From: Bacillus sp. 7884-1
GTDB taxonomy: Bacteria; Bacillota; Bacilli; Bacillales; Cytobacillaceae
Assembly: GCF_002272245.1 (NCBI RefSeq)
Contig: NZ_NPDD01000213.1
Coordinates: forward strand, 1-45,069
Direction: 5' to 3'
Length of the DNA: 45,069 nt
Part shown: positions 24,908 to 32,799 of the stretch, piece after piece
How the letters are laid out: each line of letters opens with the position of its first letter
How positions within the stretch are numbered: the stretch's first letter is position 1
The notes under the pieces: generated by a model
What the model saw: the letters and a program-made list of their open reading frames with translations, nothing else
Database searches by the model: none
What the model was told of the DNA's origin: nothing
Translations under genes and position numbers: made by a program

Positions 24908-26381
24908 TTTAGCAAGTATGCTTCTATTAGCGGGGTGCAACAGTACAGCTTCTAACAACGACAATTCCGCAAAGGACGACGACAAAAACAGTACAACAGA
25001 AATTTCTTGGTTAAACATTCTTCATACAGCTTCACCGCCGACCGATACGGTGTTAGACCAAATAGAGAAAAAAACAAATTCAGAAATTAAATTCTCTTGG
25101 ATCCCAGATGCTTCAAAAGAGGAACGTCTTAATACAGCATTAGCTTCGGATTCATTAGCAGATATTGTTACTTTAACCATTTTGGAAAATTCTTCTGTTC
25201 GTAATGCCTTGAAATCAGGGATGTTCTGGAATGTGGAAGATTATTTAGATGAGTTTCCTAACTTAAAAGCGATTTCAAAAGACATTCGTACTTCAGCCTC
25301 TATCGAAGGTAAGCTTTATGGCATACCGTTCCAAAAAGATTTAGCACGAAATGGTGTCGTTCTTCGTAAAGATTGGTTAGATAAATTAGGTTTGGCTGTT
25401 CCTAAAACAACAGAAGAATTAATGGAAGTAGCGAAAGCGTTTACAGAAAAAGATCCTGATGGTAATGGTAAAAATGATACGACTGGATTTATGGATCGTA
25501 GTGATTTAATCTATGGTGCTTTCAAAACATTAGGTTCATACCATGGTACACCAAATAATTGGCAGGTGGACAGCAAGGGCAACTTTATAGCTGAGTTTGA
25601 AACAGATGGCTATATTGAAACGATGGACTACATGAAAGAGTTATATGAAAACGGCTGGATTAACAAGGATTTTGCAGTAACAGCCAAAACAGATCAACAG
25701 CAAAACTTTGCTCAAGGTAAGGCAGGTATTTATGTGGGAGCCCTATTTGATGCCAAAAACCTACAAACAATGGCCGCGGGTATCCAAGATAATATGGAAA
25801 TTGCCTTAGTCAATGATATGACTTCTAATTCTAATTCTGAACGAGCCATTTGGTCTGCAGGTAATGGTATTGGCGGATTATTAGCATTCCCACGTTCAGA
25901 GGTTAAGGATGAAGCGGAATTAAAACGCATTTTGAAATTCGTTAATGAGTTATTAGAACCAGAAAACTATACGTTAATGACTTATGGAATTGATGGTACC
26001 CACTATAAGGTTAATGATGATGGTGCATATGAAATTATTAACCAGGATTTATGGCAGCAGGAAGTCCAGCCTTTTGCCTCTTCACGTCCAAAAGAGGCTG
26101 GTTATGGTTTAAAAGATCCTAACCCAATTAAATCATTAGCAGATGATATGATTGCTGAAAACGCAAAATATGCTGTCTTTAACCCTGCTGTTCCTTTAGA
26201 ATCACCAACTTTCACCACACAAGGTTCGGAATTACAAAAGATTATTACGGATGCTACTTATCAATACATTTTAGGAGAAATCACTCTTGATGATTATAAG
26301 GAAGCAGTTAAAAGTTGGAATGAGCAAGGCGGGAAAACGATAAAAGAGGAATATAAAGCAGCGTATAAAGCAGCAAAATAA
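24870..26381 (+). CDS. Sugar ABC transporter substrate-binding lipoprotein (YesO/LplA-like)
   Basis: A 503-residue lipoprotein that should capture oligosaccharides for the two permeases nearby. A type II signal peptide ends in LLLAGC, with Cys23 as the lipid-modified residue, followed by an Asn/Asp/Ser-rich linker. The mature part is a family 1-type binding protein with the typical GKLYGIPFQKDLARNGVVLRKDWLDKLG split over 140-170, and a calcium-loop-like DPDGNGKNDT. The length (about 500) fits the LplA/YtcQ group rather than the shorter YesO. ATG 24870 is chosen for AAGGAG upstream; an in-frame ATG at 24852 has no ribosome site and would spoil the signal peptide. Confidence 0.93.
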   Translation: MKKQMVSKLAGVSLASMLLLAGCNSTASNNDNSAKDDDKNSTTEISWLNILHTASPPTDTVLDQIEKKTNSEIKFSWIPDASKEERLNTALASDSLADIVTLTILENSSVRNALKSGMFWNVEDYLDEFPNLKAISKDIRTSASIEGKLYGIPFQKDLARNGVVLRKDWLDKLGLAVPKTTEELMEVAKAFTEKDPDGNGKNDTTGFMDRSDLIYGAFKTLGSYHGTPNNWQVDSKGNFIAEFETDGYIETMDYMKELYENGWINKDFAVTAKTDQQQNFAQGKAGIYVGALFDAKNLQTMAAGIQDNMEIALVNDMTSNSNSERAIWSAGNGIGGLLAFPRSEVKDEAELKRILKFVNELLEPENYTLMTYGIDGTHYKVNDDGAYEIINQDLWQQEVQPFASSRPKEAGYGLKDPNPIKSLADDMIAENAKYAVFNPAVPLESPTFTTQGSELQKIITDATYQYILGEITLDDYKEAVKSWNEQGGKTIKEEYKAAYKAAK

Positions 26382-26386
26382 TCACC

Positions 26387-26433
26387 ATGGAGGTTTTTCT
26401 ATTGAATGTTTGTTCAATAGAAAGAACCTCCAT
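26387..26433 (+). promoter_or_regulatory. Long stem-loop between binding-protein and hydrolase genes
   Basis: ATGGAGGTT-CTATTGAA pairs almost perfectly (one bulge, about 19 bp) with TTCAATAG-AACCTCCAT around a 6-nt loop. No T run follows. It begins 6 nt after the lipoprotein stop. A stem of this sort would protect the 3' end of the importer mRNA or partly terminate transcription, giving more binding protein than hydrolases. Confidence 0.7.
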
Positions 26434-26486
26434 TCTATATGCAGGCATGTGTAAGTAATATAAACCGAGATAGGAGAATGATAGAT

Positions 26487-27602
26487 ATGAACTGGTCCGT
26501 TAAAACAGCAAACTCAATTATGGAAAGACTTCCTCATTTATATGAGGACAATGGATATAAAGGAAAGTGGTCCTATGATTATGGAGTGATATTTAAAGGG
26601 TTTGAAAGAGTCTGGCAGCAAACGGGTGAACCGAAATATTTTAACTATATAAAAGAAAACATGGATTATTTTATTCAAGAAGATGGGTCAATAAAAGGGT
26701 ATCAACTGGATGAATATAATATCGATCATATTAATAATGGAAAAATGTTATTTGTCCTTTACAAAGAAACCGGAGAGGAAAAGTATAAAAAGGCGGCTGA
26801 ATTATTACGCAGTCAGCTCGAAACACACCCTAGAACATCCGAAGGTGCATTTTGGCATAAACAAATTTATCCTTATCAAATTTGGCTGGATGGTTTATAC
26901 ATGGGTTCACCTTTTTATGCGGAGTATCAAACAACCTTTGCTAATGGAGAAGGTTTAGAGGATATCATTCGTCAGTTTAAACTTAGTTATCAGCATTTAA
27001 TAGATGAAAAGACAGGGCTTTTATATCATGCATGGGATGAGAAAAAAATTCAGCCATGGGCCAATAAAGAAACGGGTTTGTCAGAGAACTTCTGGGGCCG
27101 TTCTATGGGCTGGTATTTATTGGCTTTAGTAGATACATTAGAAATCCTTCCTAAAGATACACCCGATCGAGACTTTCTTGTACAGATACTAGAGAAAACA
27201 TTAAAGGCACTAGTAAACTACCAGGATGAAGCAAGTGGTGTCTGGTATCAAGTTACAGATAAGGGACATGAAAAAGGGAATTACTTAGAAGCTTCATGCA
27301 GCAGTATGTTTGTATGTGCAATAGCAAAAGGGATTCGCTTGGGAGTTCTTAATCGACAAGAATGGGAAGAACAGGTAAGAAAGTCGCACCAAGGATTATT
27401 GGATGAATTTGTCCTGTTAACGAAAGAAGGCTGGGTGAATTTAAATAAGAATTGTCAGGTTGCTGGATTGGGCGGCGATGATCAACGGGATGGTACCTAT
27501 GCTTATTACATTAGTGAACCGATTATTTGTAATGACCAAAAAGGGGTAGGCGCGTTTTTACAAGCTTTAGCTGAATTTGAAGAAGTCATGAATGAGGAGT
27601 AA
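26487..27602 (+). CDS. Unsaturated rhamnogalacturonyl hydrolase, GH105 (YteR/YesR-like)
   Basis: A 371-residue cytoplasmic GH105 enzyme that removes the unsaturated galacturonyl residue from lyase-generated rhamnogalacturonan or pectin oligosaccharides by hydrating the double bond. The (alpha/alpha)6-barrel family motifs are visible: YDYGVIFKGFERVWQ, DHINNGKML, IWLDGLYMGSPF (Asp135, which I equate with catalytic Asp143 of YteR), LYHAWDEKK, FWGRSMGWYLLAL and the C-terminal GDDQRDGTYAYYISEPI. There is no signal peptide and the length matches YteR (about 373). ATG 26487 is chosen for AGGAG (26472-26476) 10 nt upstream. It is the first gene of the intracellular hydrolase operon and lies 4 nt before the GH28 gene. 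Confidence 0.95.
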   Translation: MNWSVKTANSIMERLPHLYEDNGYKGKWSYDYGVIFKGFERVWQQTGEPKYFNYIKENMDYFIQEDGSIKGYQLDEYNIDHINNGKMLFVLYKETGEEKYKKAAELLRSQLETHPRTSEGAFWHKQIYPYQIWLDGLYMGSPFYAEYQTTFANGEGLEDIIRQFKLSYQHLIDEKTGLLYHAWDEKKIQPWANKETGLSENFWGRSMGWYLLALVDTLEILPKDTPDRDFLVQILEKTLKALVNYQDEASGVWYQVTDKGHEKGNYLEASCSSMFVCAIAKGIRLGVLNRQEWEEQVRKSHQGLLDEFVLLTKEGWVNLNKNCQVAGLGGDDQRDGTYAYYISEPIICNDQKGVGAFLQALAEFEEVMNEE

Positions 27603-27606
27603 GGAT

Positions 27607-28941
27607 ATGACAACTTACTATATTACCGATTTTGGTGCATTAGCCGATGGGAGTTTATGCACCAAATATATCCAGAAGGCCATTGATGAAGCCTATATAA
27701 ATGGTGGCGGCCAAATCGTTATCCCGTCAGGTGTATTTTTATCAGGTGCTTTATTTTTAAAAGATAATATTGAATTGCATTTGTCTGCAGGGGCTACTTT
27801 GAAATTTTCGGATCAACAAGAGGACTATCCAGTGGTAGTTTCTCGTTGGGAAGGTGTTGTACGAGAGGTATATGCGTCTTGCTTATTTGCAGAAGACACA
27901 AAAAATATTTCTATTACCGGTTTTGGCACGATTGATGGTAATGGGGTGACTTGGTGGCATATTTTTCGATATGAACGAGAAAAACTAGCTTATCCGCGGC
28001 CAAAATTGATTAGTTTTGATGGATGTGAGCGGATCACCATACGAGATGTGACCTTAATCAACTCACCAAGCTGGACCGTGAATCCGATCCGTTGTCACGA
28101 TGTAACCATAGACAATGTTTCTATTATCAATCCAGCCGACTCACCTAATACGGATGGAATTGATCCGGAATCGTGCAAAAACGTAAGAATCAGTAACTGC
28201 CACATTGATGTAGGAGATGACTGTATCGCGATTAAAGCTGGAACGGAAGATACTACTGAAAGGGTATCTTGTGAGAACATTACTATTACGAACTGTACAA
28301 TGGTTCACGGTCATGGGGCAGTGGTATTTGGCAGTGAAATGAGTGGGGATATCCGAAATGTGACGATTAGTAACTGTACCTTCCAGGATACCGATAGGGG
28401 AATTCGTTTTAAATCACGACGTGGACGCGGGGGGATTGTAGAGGATATTCGTATCGACAATATTGTCATGGAAAGAGTAATGTGTCCATTTATTCTTAAC
28501 TTGTATTACTTCTGTGGGCCTCGTGGAAAAGATAAATATGTTTGGGATAAAAATCCTTACCCAATTACGGAAGAAACTCCGATGTTTAGACGAATCTATT
28601 TTGCTAATATTACAGCTCGAAATGTTCATGCATCCGCAGGGTTTATTTATGGCTTAGCTGAGCAATATGTGTCTGAAATTACATTTAATAACATTGATAT
28701 TTCAATGGCAGAAAATGCGATTCCTGGGAAACCAGCCATGATGGCAGGAATAGAGGATATGAACAATCGAGGTTTTTATGTAGGTTTTGCTAAAGACATC
28801 CTATTTAACCGAGTAACCATCGAGAATCATGAAGGTCCAGCATTCCATGTCGAATATAGTGAGGATGTAGAGATTACCCACTGCAAGTCTAAAAATACAA
28901 AAGCTGAAGAAGTACTTCTTAAGGAAGTAGGGGTAGAGTGA
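27607..28941 (+). CDS. Polygalacturonase-family glycoside hydrolase, GH28
   Basis: A 444-residue GH28 right-handed beta-helix enzyme that hydrolyses galacturonic acid linkages. All GH28 signature motifs are present: NTDG (Asp183), GDDC (Asp204-Asp205), GHGAVVFGSE (His236) and RGIRFKSRRGRGG, the substrate-binding Arg-Lys motif. There is no signal peptide, so it probably acts on imported oligogalacturonides inside the cell as an exo-type enzyme. The N-terminus YYITDFGALADG is typical. ATG 27607 follows GAGGAG at a normal distance. Its TGA overlaps the next start as GTGA, so expression is coupled. Confidence 0.94.
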   Translation: MTTYYITDFGALADGSLCTKYIQKAIDEAYINGGGQIVIPSGVFLSGALFLKDNIELHLSAGATLKFSDQQEDYPVVVSRWEGVVREVYASCLFAEDTKNISITGFGTIDGNGVTWWHIFRYEREKLAYPRPKLISFDGCERITIRDVTLINSPSWTVNPIRCHDVTIDNVSIINPADSPNTDGIDPESCKNVRISNCHIDVGDDCIAIKAGTEDTTERVSCENITITNCTMVHGHGAVVFGSEMSGDIRNVTISNCTFQDTDRGIRFKSRRGRGGIVEDIRIDNIVMERVMCPFILNLYYFCGPRGKDKYVWDKNPYPITEETPMFRRIYFANITARNVHASAGFIYGLAEQYVSEITFNNIDISMAENAIPGKPAMMAGIEDMNNRGFYVGFAKDILFNRVTIENHEGPAFHVEYSEDVEITHCKSKNTKAEEVLLKEVGVE

Positions 28942-29837
28942 TTGAGAAAAGGCGAAAACATCTAATCGATTTGTTAGGAGAACGTTCAAAATCGGAAGAG
29001 ATATCTGCCGAATTAATAAATGTAGAAACAAGGCAGGGGTTTGTTTTAGAAAGTTTAATGTTGCATTTAAATAACATCGAAACCGTCCCTGCTTATTTTG
29101 CTAAACCATTAAATGCCGTTGAACCTTTGCCAACCGTTATCTTTAATCATTCTCATGGCGGCAATTTTGATCAAGGGAAGGAAGAACTCTTAACCAGCAG
29201 CTCTTATTTACAAAACCCATCCTTCGTTGAAGCGATAATTGAACTTGGGTTTGCTGTTTGTTCGATTGATATGTGGGGCTTTAATCAACGAAAAGGGAAA
29301 CAGGAAAGTGAATTGGTAAAGGAAATGCTGTTGGATGGTCAAACGCTCTGGGGGATGCGGATATTCGATAACATTGCCTTGTTAGATTATCTAGAAACCC
29401 GATCAGATGTAGATCCTGCCAGATTAGCAACTATCGGAATGTCTATGGGTGGTTTAATGAGTTGGTGGTTAGCTGCACTAGATGAGCGTATAAAAGTCAC
29501 AGTGGACATCGCAGCCCAAGTAGATATCGAGACACTAAAACAGAAACGTGGTTTAGATCATCATGGTTTTTATTATTATGTTCCTGGGTTTCTAAAACAT
29601 TTTTCTACATTAGCCGTTCAAGAAATGATTGCGCCAAGACCACGCCTCAGTATGATCGGTAAGGATGATCGAATGTGTCCGATTGAAGGAGCCGGATTTT
29701 TAAACGATCAATTAATAAGTACGTATGAAAAACACGGTGTTTCGGAGAATTGGGAAGGGTGCATACTTACAGGCGGACATCAGGAAACAAAGGAAATGAG
29801 ATCATTATGGAAAACTTTCTTAAAGAACCATCTATGA
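28938..29837 (+). CDS. Alpha/beta hydrolase, probable intracellular carbohydrate esterase
   Basis: A 299-residue serine hydrolase of the dienelactone hydrolase/acetylxylan-esterase-like group. The nucleophile elbow is GMSMGG (Ser169). Asp in GKDDRMCP and His in TGGHQETKE complete a plausible triad; the strand FNHSHGGNF supplies the oxyanion region. There is no signal peptide. The gene is sandwiched between GH28 and pectin methylesterase genes with 4-nt overlaps on both sides, so it probably deacetylates or de-esterifies imported pectin fragments. Substrate is inferred from context only. GTG 28938 has GGAAGTAGGGG upstream. Confidence 0.82.
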   Translation: MIEKRRKHLIDLLGERSKSEEISAELINVETRQGFVLESLMLHLNNIETVPAYFAKPLNAVEPLPTVIFNHSHGGNFDQGKEELLTSSSYLQNPSFVEAIIELGFAVCSIDMWGFNQRKGKQESELVKEMLLDGQTLWGMRIFDNIALLDYLETRSDVDPARLATIGMSMGGLMSWWLAALDERIKVTVDIAAQVDIETLKQKRGLDHHGFYYYVPGFLKHFSTLAVQEMIAPRPRLSMIGKDDRMCPIEGAGFLNDQLISTYEKHGVSENWEGCILTGGHQETKEMRSLWKTFLKNHL

Positions 29838-30748
29838 ATTTTGTTAAGAGTCTAGTTGTTGGAAGAAATGAAATATGTGATTTTTCTAGTATACAAGAGG
29901 CTTTAGATAGTTGTCGAGATGAAGATGGACCTTTAAAAATAACCGTCTTAAGTGGAGAGTATTATGAAAATATTACAGTATATCAATCTTACATTTCATT
30001 GATAGGTATAGGCTCTACTAAGTTGATTGGAAATCGATATGCTTTACAAAAAGATGAACATCTACGAGAAATTGGCACCTTTCAGAGTGCAACCCTTTTT
30101 ATCAATGGAGAAAATATTCGAATAGAAAATCTTGAGATTATTAATGATGCAGGACCAGGAGAAAAGGTGGGTCAGGCGCTTGCCTTATATAATGAAGGAA
30201 ACAACGTAACATTTAAAAACTGTTCCTTCAAAGGGTATCAGGACACCATTTGTCTGGGCCCACTGCCAGAAGTGCAAAAAAATGGCCAGCCTTTTTCTAC
30301 TCCTGAAATAAGAACCATCTATGAAGAAAACAAGAGTCATTTTATTAATTGCTATATAGAAGGAACAGTCGATTTTATTTTTGGTGGTGGGGAAGCAGTG
30401 TTCCAAGGCTGTGAAATTAAGTCCTTGAAAAGACCGCTTAACAAAGAAGGTTACATTACTGCTGCCTCCACTTCTAAAAATAAAAAAGGTTTTTATTTCT
30501 ATCAATGTTTATTAACAGCAGACGCAGATGTTAAAAATGTCTTTTTAGGAAGGCCGTGGCGCCCCTATGCGAAAACTACTTTTGCAAACTGTATGGTAGG
30601 TGCTCATATTCATCATGATAGATGGAATGATTGGGGAAACATAGCAAATAGAAAAACAGTAACATATAAAGAAAATAATAATCGATATATCTTCCATAGT
30701 GAGATGAAAACAGTAGATTGGATTGATTTCATACAAGTAGATTTATAG
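29834..30748 (+). CDS. Pectin methylesterase (CE8)
   Basis: A 304-residue pectinesterase that removes methyl groups from galacturonate residues. The beta-helix signatures are complete: GQALALYNEG, KGYQDTI (Gln136, Asp137), VDFIFGGG (Asp180, the usual nucleophile) and LGRPWRPY (Arg240). No signal peptide is visible, so it probably acts on imported methylated oligogalacturonides, unlike most pectinesterases, which are secreted. ATG 29834 overlaps the upstream stop as ATGA; ATG 29807, nine codons upstream, with AGGA 12 nt before it, is also possible. A normal-length compact enzyme with no extra domain. Confidence 0.92.
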   Translation: MNFVKSLVVGRNEICDFSSIQEALDSCRDEDGPLKITVLSGEYYENITVYQSYISLIGIGSTKLIGNRYALQKDEHLREIGTFQSATLFINGENIRIENLEIINDAGPGEKVGQALALYNEGNNVTFKNCSFKGYQDTICLGPLPEVQKNGQPFSTPEIRTIYEENKSHFINCYIEGTVDFIFGGGEAVFQGCEIKSLKRPLNKEGYITAASTSKNKKGFYFYQCLLTADADVKNVFLGRPWRPYAKTTFANCMVGAHIHHDRWNDWGNIANRKTVTYKENNNRYIFHSEMKTVDWIDFIQVDL

Positions 30749-30764
30749 GAAAGGAACATGGAGA

Positions 30765-31226
30765 ATGAAGCGAAAATGGGAAGTGATGATTGGAATTGCA
30801 GGTGTCATACTTTGTGTCATTTTCTTAGGCGGGTTTTCATTGACGATGACTTCGATGGAGGAAAGTATTTACGAGACAACGGTTTTCCCAATCCTGCAGG
30901 AGGGTGTTTCTGAAGAATACGTTTCAGAGAGCTTTGAAGCTGTGAAAGCGTTAGCTATATGGTTTGGTGTTACACTAATAATTGTATTTATTCTAGTTGC
31001 TCTGGCTACTCTATCAATTTGGCGAAATAAATATCTTAAAAGGGGAGCTGTGCTCTATATATTTGCCGGCTTAGCAACTTTAATTGGTACCCAATTTATT
31101 GCCTTTCCCTTAGCCTTTCTCTTTTTTATTGCCTCAGCCTTATGCCTATTTAGAAAAATAAAGGAAAAAGAAGGAGTAGGAAATGTATCGAACAAAAATA
31201 GTCAATCCGATTTTGCCAGGATTTAA
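30765..31226 (+). CDS. Small membrane protein, DUF4064-like
   Basis: A 153-residue protein with four hydrophobic segments (about 7-28, 65-85, 95-110, 112-128). An extracytoplasmic loop after the first helix is acidic and matches DUF4064-type proteins, as far as memory allows; their function is unknown. The ribosome site AAGGA...GGAG precedes ATG 30765. It lies in the pectin operon 16 nt after the methylesterase and overlaps the GH43 gene by 44 nt, so it is co-expressed with carbohydrate enzymes. No reason for this is apparent from the sequence. Confidence 0.75.
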   Translation: MKRKWEVMIGIAGVILCVIFLGGFSLTMTSMEESIYETTVFPILQEGVSEEYVSESFEAVKALAIWFGVTLIIVFILVALATLSIWRNKYLKRGAVLYIFAGLATLIGTQFIAFPLAFLFFIASALCLFRKIKEKEGVGNVSNKNSQSDFARI

Positions 31227-32751
31227 TCCAGATCCGTATATTTTGAAGGTGGAAGATACCTATTATATTGCCGTTTCTTCCTTTGAATGGCTGCCAGGTG
31301 TTCGCATTTATCAATCAAAAGATTTAGTGAATTGGAATCACGAAACCGATATATTAACGAATCAAGTAAATCTACGTGGAAACCCACAAAATGGAAGTAT
31401 TTGGGCACCACAAATTAGTTACGCAGACGGTTTATTTTATCTTGTCTACACCGATGTAAAAAGTACAAAACGACCATTTAAAGATAGCCATAATTATTTA
31501 ATTTCAGCACCAAGTATCAATGGTCCATGGTCAACACCGGTGTACTTAAATAGCAGCGGCTTTGATCCGTCTTTATTCCATGATCGGGACGGACGCAAGT
31601 GGTTGTTAAATGAAATTTGGGATTATCGTATCGAAACAGGAAATAAATCAGTCGGAGTTGTCCTTCAAGAATATGATTTAGAAAATCAAAGTTTAGTAGG
31701 ACCTGTCTATAAAATTTTTGATGGTACAGAATTGGCAAAAACAGAAGCCCCACATATTTACCGTCATAATGATTATTACTATTTAATCACTGCGGAAGGT
31801 GGAACAGGTTCAGGTCATTCCGTGACGGTTTGCCGTGCAAAAGAACTTACCGGACCATATGAATTGGATCCACACTATCCCATGTTGACAGCAAGTGATA
31901 AACCCGAATCACCATTACAATGTTCAGGTCACGGCAGTATCGTTCAAACCCCGATGGGCAACTGGTATATGGTCTATTTATGCACTCGTCCCTTAATGGG
32001 AAAAGCAGCGATTTTAGGTCGTGAAACGGCTATTCAAGAAGTTTATTGGACAGAAGATGGCTGGCTGCGATTAGTGGATGGTGGCAATGGACCATTGGTA
32101 GAAACAGAAATTGTTGCAGCAGAGCCAGTTGTACAAAGGATAAATACAAACTTCCGAGATGATTTTACAGGTGTTCTTGACAAAGAGTGGAACACTTTAC
32201 GCATATTAGCGGATGATTCATGGTGCGATTTAACCAGTCGTAAGGGATATTTACGGGTATGCTCAGGCGATTCCATCCAATCCTTATTTGAACATCATAT
32301 CCTAGCTATTCGCCAAAAAGATTTCCGGTTTGATGCCTCTACAAAAATAGACTATACACCAGAAACCTATAATCAAATGGCAGGACTACTATTGTATCTA
32401 AATGATAGCAATTACCTTTATGCCTACCTAACTTATGATGAGGTAAGAGGTCGTGTTATTCGATTAATGCAATGTAGAGATGGGGAATTTACCTTATTTC
32501 CAGTCATTATCCCAACAGAAGAGGGCGAAGTAGAGTTAAAGATTGAAGTCGACGGACCAGCTGGAAGATTTTACTATCGGATGGATGATAATACTCTTTG
32601 GCAAGAAATTGGAGAAGGTCAAGATTTATTATTCTTGGCTGGAGGATTTACCGGAAACTTTGTAGGTATTGCTGTTCATGATATGGACCTGCAAGCTGGA
32701 TCGTATGCTGATTTTGATTTCTTTGAATATCGTGGACTAGATTCACTTTAA
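31183..32751 (+). CDS. Glycoside hydrolase family 43 (beta-xylosidase/arabinofuranosidase-like)
   Basis: A 522-residue GH43 enzyme with no signal peptide. The N-terminal five-bladed propeller has the three acidic residues in family context: NPDPY (Asp17, base), SGFDPSLFHD (Asp128) and KTEAPHIY (Glu188, acid). A C-terminal beta-sandwich (about 325-515, beginning FRDDFTGVLDKEWNTLR) is of the kind seen in bacterial GH43 xylosidases. In this context it may trim xylose or arabinose side chains from pectin fragments such as arabinan or xylogalacturonan; family members differ in substrate. ATG 31183 has AAGGAG upstream inside the preceding gene. Confidence 0.92.
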   Translation: MYRTKIVNPILPGFNPDPYILKVEDTYYIAVSSFEWLPGVRIYQSKDLVNWNHETDILTNQVNLRGNPQNGSIWAPQISYADGLFYLVYTDVKSTKRPFKDSHNYLISAPSINGPWSTPVYLNSSGFDPSLFHDRDGRKWLLNEIWDYRIETGNKSVGVVLQEYDLENQSLVGPVYKIFDGTELAKTEAPHIYRHNDYYYLITAEGGTGSGHSVTVCRAKELTGPYELDPHYPMLTASDKPESPLQCSGHGSIVQTPMGNWYMVYLCTRPLMGKAAILGRETAIQEVYWTEDGWLRLVDGGNGPLVETEIVAAEPVVQRINTNFRDDFTGVLDKEWNTLRILADDSWCDLTSRKGYLRVCSGDSIQSLFEHHILAIRQKDFRFDASTKIDYTPETYNQMAGLLLYLNDSNYLYAYLTYDEVRGRVIRLMQCRDGEFTLFPVIIPTEEGEVELKIEVDGPAGRFYYRMDDNTLWQEIGEGQDLLFLAGGFTGNFVGIAVHDMDLQAGSYADFDFFEYRGLDSL

Positions 32752-32799
32752 TAAGCAGAAAGAGCCCCCGAAATTATTTTCATAGGAGATGATTAAATC

